From Verrucomicrobiales bacterium (GTDB lineage Bacteria; Verrucomicrobiota; Verrucomicrobiia; Verrucomicrobiales; DEV007), in assembly GCA_029213005.1 (NCBI GenBank), contig JARGPI010000017.1, positions 1 to 64,000 on the forward strand: 64,000 nucleotides of DNA. Reading direction: 5' to 3'. Below are positions 30,846 through 38,814 of the stretch, one piece after another. The position numbers and the translations under genes were made by a program. The notes under the pieces are model-generated. The model had not been told where the DNA came from. It was given only the letters and a program-made list of their open reading frames with translations, and did no database searches. How positions within the stretch are numbered: position 1 is the first letter of the stretch; each line of letters begins with the position of its first letter.

Positions 30846-32450
30846 CTAAGAGTGGGTTTTCAAGAAATGTGCGATTTCTTCGGCTAACCGGGAGTTTATT
30901 CCGGGAATTGCCGCAATATCTTCGGGATTTGCCTTCCTAAGACGGGCGACTGATCCAAATTTTTGCAATAATCTCTCTTTTCGTCCCCGACTGATCCCGG
31001 GGCAGTCATCGAGAATGCTCTCCTCGATCCGTTTCTTCATGAGAAGCTGATGGTAGCCGTTGGCGAAGCGGTGGGCTTCATCGCGAAGTCGCTGGAGCAG
31101 TTTGAGGGCTCCGGTCTCGTGTGGAATGATGATGGGATCGGACTCGCCGTATTGAAAAATCTCCTCGTGCTGTTTGGCGAGGCCGAAAATGGGTAAATCG
31201 TGGAGTCCGAGGCGCTGCAGTTCTTTCACCGCCGAACTTAGCTGGCCTTTCCCGCCGTCGACGATCACCACATCTGGCAGTCTGACGAAGGGTTTGCGTT
31301 TCTTTTTGGGATCAGGGGCGGAGGTGGTTTCCTCTTCGGCTTCGATCCGGCGCATCGCGTCCATGGGATTTTCCTGAGAGGAATCGGCAACCTCATCGCC
31401 GACTCTTTCACGGGCTTCGAGCAAAATGCGGGAGTATCGCCGCCTCACCACCTCGGCCATACTCGCAAAATCATCCTGACCTTTCACGGTCTTGATCCGG
31501 TAGCGACGGTAGTTGCTGTTGTCGGGCAGGCCGTTTTTGAATCGCACCATGGATGCGACGATATGATTGTCAGAAATATTGGAGATATCGAAGCATTCCA
31601 TCACTTCGGGAACGCGGTCGAGATTGAGATATTCTTTTAACTCCTCGATATCTTTCTCGGGATTTAACGCTTTGCCGGGCACTCCTTTTTTCCGGAACTG
31701 CCGGGTGGGTTTCAGCGTCTTTTTGAGGTTCTCGATCATGTCACGAAGCTCAGCGGCCCGTTCAAAATCGAGCTGAGCGGCGGCTTCGTTCATTTCCTCT
31801 TCAACGGAGCGGATCAGGTCTTTCGAATGCCCTTTCAGAAATTCGGAGGCCTGCTCGACTTTGGCGAGATATTCTTCGCGGGAAATTTTGCCGATGCAGG
31901 GCGCGCTGCAATTTTTGATGATGTCGTCGTGACAGTGCTGATATTCTTTTTCCCCGGGATTCATCGGGCGACAGCTTCGCAATCCAAACTCCCGGTTGAT
32001 CCAGGAAACGGTCCTCCGCAGCGCTCCGGAGTGGGCAAAAGGCCCGAAATACTGCGATCCGTCGTCCTTTTTCAGTCGGGTGAGCTGAAACTTCGGCCAC
32101 GGTTCGTCGAGATGGATCTTCACGAGAAGAAAGCGTTTATCATCCCGGAACGCGACATTGTACTTCGGGCGGTATTCCTTGATCAGTTTTCCCTCGAGAA
32201 GCAGGGCCTCTTGTTCGTTGCGGACTTCGTGGTATTCGAAATCCCAGATACTCTGAATCAAAGCCCGCGTTTTGTGTTCGGCGAGTCGCTGTCGCGAGGG
32301 ATTGAAGTATGAGGCGAGCCGCTTCCGGAGGTCTTTGGCTTTACCGACATAGATGACGGCCCCGAGTCGATCCTTGTGGATGTAGACTCCGGGTTTGTGG
32401 GGGACCTCCTGAAGTTGCTTATTTAACTTCGCTTTTACTTCCGACGACAC
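30846..32450 (-). CDS. uvrC: Excinuclease ABC subunit C
   Basis: A 534-residue nuclease that makes both incisions around the lesion held by UvrB in nucleotide excision repair. The GIY-YIG domain is at the start (GVYIHKDRLGAVIYVGKAKDLRKRL), the UVR motif binding UvrB is near 200-235 (QLDFERAAELRDMIENL), the RNase H-like nuclease with VIVDGGKGQLSSA is near 395, and tandem helix-hairpin-helix motifs close the protein (CPGISRGRKERLLQKFGS, AAIPGINSRLAEEI). The length is slightly short of the E. coli protein (610). The start is GTG at 32450. It lies just downstream of the DUF2007 gene on the same strand, 39 bp away. Confidence 0.95.
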   Translation of the reverse strand: MSSEVKAKLNKQLQEVPHKPGVYIHKDRLGAVIYVGKAKDLRKRLASYFNPSRQRLAEHKTRALIQSIWDFEYHEVRNEQEALLLEGKLIKEYRPKYNVAFRDDKRFLLVKIHLDEPWPKFQLTRLKKDDGSQYFGPFAHSGALRRTVSWINREFGLRSCRPMNPGEKEYQHCHDDIIKNCSAPCIGKISREEYLAKVEQASEFLKGHSKDLIRSVEEEMNEAAAQLDFERAAELRDMIENLKKTLKPTRQFRKKGVPGKALNPEKDIEELKEYLNLDRVPEVMECFDISNISDNHIVASMVRFKNGLPDNSNYRRYRIKTVKGQDDFASMAEVVRRRYSRILLEARERVGDEVADSSQENPMDAMRRIEAEEETTSAPDPKKKRKPFVRLPDVVIVDGGKGQLSSAVKELQRLGLHDLPIFGLAKQHEEIFQYGESDPIIIPHETGALKLLQRLRDEAHRFANGYHQLLMKKRIEESILDDCPGISRGRKERLLQKFGSVARLRKANPEDIAAIPGINSRLAEEIAHFLKTHS

Positions 32451-32489
32451 TTGAACACTATACGATCGAAAGAAAAAATGGGTATCGGC

Positions 32490-32816
32490 TTATTTCTGGC
32501 TCGCGATGGGTTCCTGGCATGACCAGCACAGATCGAAGTTCGCCGGGTTTTCCTCGCCGCATTTCGGGCAGGCGATGTCTTCGCCGGCAGCTCTGGCTTC
32601 ATCGCTTTCGAATCGTTCGCGAAGGACTTCAACAGCGCGGTCATAGTCCTCATCATGCACGACGCAGAGAGCGGGGAAAAATTCCGGGATCGGCACTTCC
32701 GTCAGAGTCCCGACGAGGTCCTTGTTCCGGACGTGGGTGGGAATGCCCGCGTCCTCGAGGATGGATTGGCAAAAACCGACCCGGGTGTAATCCCTTTCTC
32801 TGAAAATTTCCTTCAT
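32490..32816 (-). CDS. DUF2007-type protein with C-terminal zinc ribbon
   Basis: A 108-residue cytoplasmic protein. Residues 1-75 fit the DUF2007 (putative prokaryotic signal-transducing) fold: a strand, a helix with FCQSILEDAGIPTHVRN, a strand FPALCVVHDEDYDRAVEVL. A zinc ribbon follows (CPKCGEENPANFDLCWSCQ). I use ATG 32816, the first residue of the conserved domain; the open frame upstream to 32900 would translate the palindrome pair at 32828-32862 and starts with TTG. Upstream of uvrC by 39 bp, it may share its transcript. Function unknown. Confidence 0.75.
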   Translation of the reverse strand: MKEIFRERDYTRVGFCQSILEDAGIPTHVRNKDLVGTLTEVPIPEFFPALCVVHDEDYDRAVEVLRERFESDEARAAGEDIACPKCGEENPANFDLCWSCQEPIASQK

Positions 32817-32827
32817 TTTGGTCAAAT

Positions 32828-32862
32828 TGTACCCTGTACAGTCCAAAAGTGTACAGGGTACA
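32828..32862. repeat. 22-bp-period palindrome pair, locus 3 (inverted)
   Basis: TGTACCCTGTACA at 32828-32840 and TGTACAGGGTACA at 32850-32862, spacer 9 bp, starts 22 bp apart. It lies 11 bp upstream of the DUF2007 start codon, in the leader or core promoter of the DUF2007-uvrC pair. Confidence 0.9.
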
Positions 32863-32926
32863 GTCCCGAATTCATACCTCAATCCAGTGCGCGCGGGCAA
32901 ACTAAACCGATCATAGCAACCAAACT

Positions 32927-32999
32927 CTTGTTTCTGCTCTTAATCTTATTCTTGCTCTAACGCATTTGGAGCAAGAGCAAGAATACGAGCAAGAACAAG
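32927..32999. repeat. Inverted repeat of CTTGCTC/GAGCAAG low-complexity arms
   Basis: The left arm 32927-32957 is built from CTTGTT, CTGCTC, CTTATT, CTTGCTC units; the right arm 32969-32999 is its approximate reverse complement (GAGCAAG and AAGAAC units), with an 11-nt loop. It lies just past the 3' end of the MFS gene (minus strand), so it may act as its terminator, but the 6-nt periodic arms are unlike usual terminators. Confidence 0.7.
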
Positions 33000-33021
33000 G
33001 CTGATGCAGAAAGTCCCGAAT

Positions 33022-34401
33022 CTAATCGGGAAGTTCCCTGCCTTTGGTCTCGGGACCCATCAAGGCTACGACTACGCCGATGAGATAGAGCGGGATCATG
33101 TAGAGCGCTGCTTTTTCCGGCATCAGTTTGCTCGCGACAAAAAACAGGTAGGCGGCGGCAAAGATTCTCCCCATGTTAAAGCAAAAGCCGGTCCCGGTGC
33201 CGCGGAGTCGGGTTTTATACAGCTCCGGGAAATAGACGGCGTAACCGGCGTGCATCCCGAGGGTCAAAAATCCGAAGAACGGCAGGGCAATGGCGAGCTG
33301 CATATACGACGCCCCTTTGGGAATCAGCCAGAGAAACATCACTGCGACCATCACGGCTGCGCCGACATGATAAAAGACAAATGCGCCTCTCCGGCCAAGC
33401 CGGGCAGCAAACCAGCCGAAAAGCACCAGTCCGAGGCCTCCGCCCACGGTATTGAGCGCCATACTGGTCATCTCCGCCTTTTTAATCACGGATTTGTGAG
33501 TGCTGAAGGCGGCCATTTTTGCAGCCTTGTCCGCATCCGATGAGATTCCCTCCGCCACAAGAGCCTGAGTCTGAGCGTGCCGGAGCAGCGCATTTTTCCC
33601 GTAAATATGGCAGCCCCAGAATGTGATCAGGCCAATGGTAGCGAGGGTCACGCCGATGGTGGTCGCCCGGAGATTCTCCGCATTGAACAAATCGCCGATC
33701 CGGCCCATGGCCTGGGTTTTGTCCTTTGAGGCCCGGTCCTGAGCTTCCTGCCACTGCTCGGGTTCGTGCATTTTCCAGCGGATGATCAGGATCAGAAACG
33801 CGGGCACCACGCCGATGAGAAACCCGAGTTTCCAAGTCGAGTCTCCCCAGGGTTGAGCGGCGAGAATAAAGAAGCCGACTGCGGCCGCGAGGAGTGTTCC
33901 AAACACACTGGAGGCGTGAAAGATCGAGCCCATCACCGGCCGGGAGCGCTTCGGCATCACCTCCGAAACCATCGCGCTGGCTACCGCCCATTCGCCGCCA
34001 ACCCCGATTGCTACGAGGAAACGCAGCGCCACCATGTGCCAGGGTTCGGTGGCGAAAGCGGTGAGACAGGTAAAAAGAGAGTAGAAAAGGATCGTGTAGA
34101 TCATGGTCTTCGACCGACCGATGATGTCGGATAACCAGCCGAAAAAGACGCCGCCGAGGGCTCCGCCGATCAGGAAGGAGGCGAGGGACCAGTCGACCCA
34201 CTTTTTCACGGCGGGATCGTCAGCGGAAATTCCACCGAGCAGGTGAGGAAGGGCATCCCGCATGCTGGCGACGAATATCTGGCCTTCGAAAACGTCGAAC
34301 ATCCAGCCGGCGGAACAGACGGTCAAAACCAGCCATTGATAGCCGCTTATGCCCTCATACCAGGCTCTTGAATCGGTGGTGGAATTGTCACGATCACTCA
34401 T
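33022..34401 (-). CDS. MFS transporter of the sugar/organic-acid type
   Basis: A 459-residue inner-membrane carrier with about twelve hydrophobic segments. The loop 2-3 MFS motif appears as GWLSDIIGRSKTM and the second as GWFAARLGRRGAF. GYQWLVLTVCSAGWMFDVFEGQIF at the N-terminus resembles the aromatic-acid/sialate:H+ branch. Substrate cannot be assigned; sugars or organic acids released by the secreted hydrolases in this region are plausible. It is a single gene, oriented away from the Pro/His-rich secreted protein. Confidence 0.85.
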   Translation of the reverse strand: MSDRDNSTTDSRAWYEGISGYQWLVLTVCSAGWMFDVFEGQIFVASMRDALPHLLGGISADDPAVKKWVDWSLASFLIGGALGGVFFGWLSDIIGRSKTMIYTILFYSLFTCLTAFATEPWHMVALRFLVAIGVGGEWAVASAMVSEVMPKRSRPVMGSIFHASSVFGTLLAAAVGFFILAAQPWGDSTWKLGFLIGVVPAFLILIIRWKMHEPEQWQEAQDRASKDKTQAMGRIGDLFNAENLRATTIGVTLATIGLITFWGCHIYGKNALLRHAQTQALVAEGISSDADKAAKMAAFSTHKSVIKKAEMTSMALNTVGGGLGLVLFGWFAARLGRRGAFVFYHVGAAVMVAVMFLWLIPKGASYMQLAIALPFFGFLTLGMHAGYAVYFPELYKTRLRGTGTGFCFNMGRIFAAAYLFFVASKLMPEKAALYMIPLYLIGVVVALMGPETKGRELPD

Positions 34402-34482
34402 ATTGCGACAAGGACTACCAGAGAATAATGCGATTGCCTATGGCGAAATGAAGGTCAACCGAGTTGTGGAAAGCCCGATTCT

Positions 34483-35172
34483 ATGCGAAATGTAATGATT
34501 GTGAAAGCGAACAACCCCGGATTTCAAATCTCGTTCAATCCCGTTCGGCTGGCTCTTCTGGCCCTTTTCATGGTGTTTGGCATCCCGGAATTTTCGATCG
34601 CCCAGACCAGCAATGCGAAAGTCGAGGTTCAGCTATCGGGTTACGTCTATCAGGGCGGCCGGAAGTCCAAGCGGGGGATTCAATTAACGACCAGCAGCGT
34701 TTCACTGCCCGATCTGAACGCGATTCTGGCTCCGACGCCTCTGCCGAAAACCGAACCGGTTCCTCAGAAAGCGAAAACGACGCCCACCGCGGGGAATCCC
34801 AGGTTTGGTTACGGTTCCGGCCCGGTTCAGCCTCCGCTGGTTGACCCGAGAGTACCGATCGATCCGGGATACGATCCCGTTCCGGTTGAGCCGCAGCCGC
34901 AGCCTCAAAACGTCGTACCGTCAGTCGTGTCGCCGCCGACCGTTTCGATCCAGCACACCACGACGATTCCATTTGCTCACGGGTATTATCCCCGGACCTA
35001 CACAACGCGGATCCCCTACATTTATCAGCCCTACAGTTATGGGCACCACCATCATTACTACGGTGGATATCATGGATGCGGCACTTATCCGAGCCGGGCT
35101 CCTCTGCGCGGTTCGCTGACGAGCAGTCGGAATTACCTTTCCGGTTTCAGCTCCTTCCGTTTCTCATTCTAA
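34483..35172 (+). CDS. Pro-rich and Tyr/His-rich secreted protein
   Basis: A 229-residue exported protein. A long n-region precedes the hydrophobic core and a likely cleavage after FSIAQ. The mature part starts with VEVQLSGYVYQGG, is Pro-rich in the middle (PLVDPRVPIDPGYDPVPVEP) and ends with Tyr/His-rich sequence (YSYGHHHHYYGGYHGCG) and a Ser/Phe tail. The His/Tyr-rich end is compositionally like the secreted gene at 20357. No family recognised. A weak hairpin follows at 35179-35196. Confidence 0.6.
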   Translation: MRNVMIVKANNPGFQISFNPVRLALLALFMVFGIPEFSIAQTSNAKVEVQLSGYVYQGGRKSKRGIQLTTSSVSLPDLNAILAPTPLPKTEPVPQKAKTTPTAGNPRFGYGSGPVQPPLVDPRVPIDPGYDPVPVEPQPQPQNVVPSVVSPPTVSIQHTTTIPFAHGYYPRTYTTRIPYIYQPYSYGHHHHYYGGYHGCGTYPSRAPLRGSLTSSRNYLSGFSSFRFSF

Positions 35173-35178
35173 ATCATC

Positions 35179-35196
35179 CGGGAATTCATATTCCCG
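35179..35196 (+). terminator. Weak hairpin after the Pro/His-rich gene
   Basis: CGGGAAT and ATTCCCG form a 7-bp stem with a TCAT loop, 6 bp past the stop codon. It is followed by GTGGTTTTA rather than a clean T-run, so terminator strength is doubtful. Confidence 0.4.
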
Positions 35197-35253
35197 AAAG
35201 GTGGTTTTATGAATGACGTCTTCCTCTCCTTAGGCTAAGGATTGCCCAAGGAT

Positions 35254-36231
35254 ATGAAAAAAGTGTTACTCACGGGCGCAGCGGGATTTGTCGCTTCACG
35301 AACGGCTCTGGAGCTGTTGAAAGCGGGTGTCGAAGTTGTCGGGCTCGATAATCTCAACGATGCCTACGACGCGAAGCTGAAGGAGCATCGGCTCGAGATG
35401 CTGAAAGGCCTGCCGGGTTTTCACTTTTATCAGGGAGACTTCGGCGAGATGGAGGAAGTTCGCCCTCTTTTTGAGCAGCACGAATTTGATGTCGTATTCA
35501 ATCTCGGGGCGAGGGCCGGGGTTCGCTACTCGATCGAGAATCCGCACGTTTACCTGCAATCGAACGCCCAGGGTTGCCTCAATATCCTCGAATTGATGCG
35601 GGAATTTTCTGTGAAGAAGATTGTCCTTGCTTCAACGTCCTCGCTCTACGCCGGTCAGCCCATGCCGTTTGTCGAGACCTTACCGGTGGATCGCCCGCTT
35701 TCGCCCTATGCTTCGTCAAAAAAAGCGGCGGAAGTGATGTGTTATACCTACCATCACCTCTTCAATATCGACGTGACGATTTTCCGATATTTCACCGTCT
35801 ACGGCCCTGCGGGACGCCCGGACATGGCGCCGTTCCGTTTCATCAAATGGATTCATGAAGGGACTCCGATCACCGTTTTTGGAGACGGGAAACAGTCCCG
35901 CGATTTCACTTATGTCGACGACATCGCTCGCGGCACAGTGCTCGGAGCGAAAAACGTTGGATACGAAATTTTCAACCTCGGCGGGGGAAAGGAACCGATC
36001 GAATTGATTCAGTTGATTCGAATGATGGAAGAGCGGCTCGGTAAAAAGGCTGAGATCATCTGGAAGGACGCTCATTCAGCCGATATGAAAGATACCAGCG
36101 CCAATATCGACAAAGCTAAGGCAATGCTCGGATGGGAGCCGCAGGTCGGGCTGGAAGAAGGACTCGATTTGACGATTTCCTGGTATCTGGAAAATCTCGA
36201 CTGGGCCTCAACCGTGGACGTACAATTATAG
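35254..36231 (+). CDS. NAD-dependent nucleotide-sugar epimerase (UDP-glucuronate 4-epimerase-like)
   Basis: A 325-residue extended short-chain dehydrogenase. The NAD motif is TGAAGFVAS near the start; the catalytic YxxxK is YASSK; GRPDMAPFRFIKWI and GDGKQSRDFTYVDDIARG are typical of the UDP-glucuronate/galacturonate 4-epimerases that feed polysaccharide or LPS synthesis. The start ATG 35254 has AAGGA 7 nt upstream; an in-frame TTG 12 bp earlier is less likely. It ends 2 bp before the next gene start (ATG 36234), so the two may be co-transcribed. Confidence 0.88.
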   Translation: MKKVLLTGAAGFVASRTALELLKAGVEVVGLDNLNDAYDAKLKEHRLEMLKGLPGFHFYQGDFGEMEEVRPLFEQHEFDVVFNLGARAGVRYSIENPHVYLQSNAQGCLNILELMREFSVKKIVLASTSSLYAGQPMPFVETLPVDRPLSPYASSKKAAEVMCYTYHHLFNIDVTIFRYFTVYGPAGRPDMAPFRFIKWIHEGTPITVFGDGKQSRDFTYVDDIARGTVLGAKNVGYEIFNLGGGKEPIELIQLIRMMEERLGKKAEIIWKDAHSADMKDTSANIDKAKAMLGWEPQVGLEEGLDLTISWYLENLDWASTVDVQL

Positions 36232-36233
36232 AA

Positions 36234-37274
36234 ATGAGAAAGTATATACTGAAAACCGAAGGAGAGAACAGCAAGCCGACTCTGGCTCTGGAGGAGTGTG
36301 AATTGCCGAAGCCACAACCCGGTGAGGTTTTAGTAAACATTCGGGCCTGCTCTCTGAACTATCGCGATCTGCTGGTAAAAAGCGGGAAGTCCGCTTCCGG
36401 CGGTGACGGGCCGGTGGTGCCGCTATCCGACGGCGCGGGCGAAATCACGGCGGTAGGTGCGGGTGTCAGTCAATGGAAAGAGGGTGATCGGGTTGCTTTG
36501 ACTTTCTTTCAGGATTGGGAAGATGGCCCTTTCGAAATGAAGTATCATAAAGCGGCGCGAGGAGGTTCCTGCGATGGTGTGCTCGCTGAGTATGTCGCTG
36601 TCCCGGAAAACAGCGTGGTGGCGATTCCTGAATACATGAGTTACAACGAAGCTGCGACCTTACCCTGTGCCGCAGTGACCGCCTGGCACGCCCTTTTCGA
36701 GCGGGGCCGGCCCTTTCCCGACGGCGGAAGTCTTCTCTGTCTGGGAACCGGTGGGGTTTCAATTATTGCGCTGCAAATTGCCGCAGCCGCAGGGGGAAAA
36801 GTATATATCACATCGAGCTCAGATGATAAGATCGGCCGGGCTATGGATTTGGGTGCTACGAATGGCATTAATTACAAAACGACACCCGATTGGGATAAGG
36901 CGATCTTCGAAATTACCGGAAAACAGGGCGTGAACCAGGTGATGGAAGTCGGTGGTCCCGGAACTTTCGGGAAATCGATGAACGCCGTCGGTGCCGGGGG
37001 AACGATTTCTATGATTGGAGTCTTGACCGGCTTTGATCCTACCCCGGTAGGGCTCTTTCCATTGGTAGCACGTGCGGTTGATGTGAATGGGATTTATGTG
37101 GGCAGCCGCGCGATGTTCGAGCGGATGAACCATTTTTTAACGGAACATAAAATCCGGCCCGTTATTGATAAAGTCTTCTCATTTGAAGACGTTGAGGTGG
37201 CTTACGATTGTCTGGAAAATGCTGGTCACTTCGGGAAAATTGTCATCGAACTTGAAGGTCCTCCGCATGTCTAA
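36234..37274 (+). CDS. Zinc-independent alcohol dehydrogenase-like MDR protein
   Basis: A 346-residue medium-chain dehydrogenase/reductase. N-terminal GroES-like fold with SLNYRDLLVKSGK, then LPCAAVTAWHALFE, and the nucleotide-binding GTGGVS. The residue pair NYRD replaces the catalytic zinc ligands of classical ADHs, as in quinone-oxidoreductase-like members, so a zinc-free NAD(P)H-dependent reductase is likely. Its stop codon overlaps the start of the sulfatase gene by 8 bp, implying translational coupling. Substrate not evident. Confidence 0.8.
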   Translation: MRKYILKTEGENSKPTLALEECELPKPQPGEVLVNIRACSLNYRDLLVKSGKSASGGDGPVVPLSDGAGEITAVGAGVSQWKEGDRVALTFFQDWEDGPFEMKYHKAARGGSCDGVLAEYVAVPENSVVAIPEYMSYNEAATLPCAAVTAWHALFERGRPFPDGGSLLCLGTGGVSIIALQIAAAAGGKVYITSSSDDKIGRAMDLGATNGINYKTTPDWDKAIFEITGKQGVNQVMEVGGPGTFGKSMNAVGAGGTISMIGVLTGFDPTPVGLFPLVARAVDVNGIYVGSRAMFERMNHFLTEHKIRPVIDKVFSFEDVEVAYDCLENAGHFGKIVIELEGPPHV

Positions 37275-38748
37275 ATTTCTGTTCTCTCTAGTTGTCGGCG
37301 CTCTGTTGATCAGTGCGCTCACCGCAACCGCAGAGACCAAACCGAATATCGTCTTCATTTTTGTGGATGATATGGGTTGGGGCGATGTGGGGTGTTATGG
37401 AAATGATTTTATCGATACGCCCAACATCGATCAACTCGCTAAAGATGGAATGCGTTTCACCGATTTCTATGCAGCGGGGGCGGTGTGTTCTCCAACCCGC
37501 TGTGCGATGCAATCGGGACAGAATCAGGCGCGGATAGGCATTACCGATTTCATCCCGGGGCACTGGCGACCTTATGAGAGAGTTGTCACTCCGCAAACAA
37601 CCATGGCGCTTCCTCTGGAAACCGTGACGGTCGCGGAATCGCTGAAAGCAGCGGGTTACCGCACCGGTTATGTCGGTAAATGGCACCTCGGCAGAGGCGA
37701 TATGTTCGGTCCGCAAAAACAGGGCTACGACTTTGCGGCAGAGATTAACGGTCCTCACCTTCCGGGGAAATTTCGTGTTTCGGGGCGCAAAGACCTACAA
37801 CCGGAGCCGGACCAGTTTCGGACTGATTTCGAGGCTGATCTTTGCACCACCTTTATTAGCGAGAGCAAAGACCAACCGTTTTTTCTGATGTTGTCCCCGT
37901 TTGCAGTTCATATACCTCTCGGTGGAAAATCAGAGAAGGTCGAAAAGTATAAAAAGCGGGCTCTGGAGACTGGTAGGGAATACCCGCATCCTATCTACGC
38001 TTCTCTGGTGGAAGAAGTGGATGATCAGGTCGGTCGAATCGTTGCTGAGTTGGATCGACAGGGGCTCACTGAGAATACGATGGTGGTTTTCACATCGGAC
38101 AACGGGGGGCTCAACCGTCGCTACGATTACCGGGAGCATGCTGACGATCTCGTCAGTGATCTGGCTCCTTTGAAAGGGGAGAAAGGCTCACTGCATGAAG
38201 GCGGGATCCGGGTTCCGCTGATTGTAAAGTATCCTGCGGGAATCAAACCGGAGACGGTATGTGCGGAGCCAACTATTACCTACGATTTTTATCCGACTTT
38301 TGTTGAGGCTGCCAAAGGATCGCTTCCTGAAAATCAGGTGATAGATGGCCGCAGTCTTCTTCCACTGTTTTCTGATCCGGCGAGTCGTCTCGATCGGGGT
38401 GCGTTGTTCTGGCATTACCCGCACTATCATCATGATCGTCCCGCCAGTGCGATTCGCGAGCGGGACTGGAAGCTTATTGAATACCTCGACGGATCCGGGG
38501 ATGTAGAGATTTACCACATCGCAAACGACATCGGCGAAGAGAATAATCTTCGCGAGGAAAAGAAGGGGAGGGTGGCTGATCTGAAACAGAAGCTGAACGC
38601 TTGGAGAATTTCGGTGAATGCCCGGAAGCCGGTTCCCAACATTCACCACAATGCCGAACGGGCTCCTGAATGGTGGAGTTTGATTTGGGGGGTGCCGATC
38701 AAAAGCGACGAACGAACGCGCTTTCCGCAGACGGAAAAGGATTTGTAG
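37267..38748 (+). CDS. Secreted sulfatase
   Basis: A 493-residue exported arylsulfatase-family enzyme. A signal peptide (cleavage near TATAE) is followed by PNIVFIFVDDMGWGDVG, the first calcium-binding Asp pair. The formylglycine site is C74 in CSPTR, needing an FGE maturase. VGKWHLG and FTSDNGG supply the other active-site elements. It would remove sulfate from glycans or aryl esters, likely in the periplasm or outside. It overlaps the preceding MDR gene by 8 bp and is followed 66 bp later by the PVC dehydrogenase. Confidence 0.92.
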   Translation: MSKFLFSLVVGALLISALTATAETKPNIVFIFVDDMGWGDVGCYGNDFIDTPNIDQLAKDGMRFTDFYAAGAVCSPTRCAMQSGQNQARIGITDFIPGHWRPYERVVTPQTTMALPLETVTVAESLKAAGYRTGYVGKWHLGRGDMFGPQKQGYDFAAEINGPHLPGKFRVSGRKDLQPEPDQFRTDFEADLCTTFISESKDQPFFLMLSPFAVHIPLGGKSEKVEKYKKRALETGREYPHPIYASLVEEVDDQVGRIVAELDRQGLTENTMVVFTSDNGGLNRRYDYREHADDLVSDLAPLKGEKGSLHEGGIRVPLIVKYPAGIKPETVCAEPTITYDFYPTFVEAAKGSLPENQVIDGRSLLPLFSDPASRLDRGALFWHYPHYHHDRPASAIRERDWKLIEYLDGSGDVEIYHIANDIGEENNLREEKKGRVADLKQKLNAWRISVNARKPVPNIHHNAERAPEWWSLIWGVPIKSDERTRFPQTEKDL

Positions 38749-38814
38749 AAAGTCTGGCCCGATCAAGGCTCGATTAAGAATTCAAAATCGGGGTGAAGGC
38801 GATAGACTGTCGCC

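Noticed and set aside
32817..32900. N-terminal extension of the DUF2007 protein to the TTG at 32900
   Set aside because: It would translate the palindrome pair before the conserved domain start at ATG 32816, has no ATG or GTG and no ribosome site.
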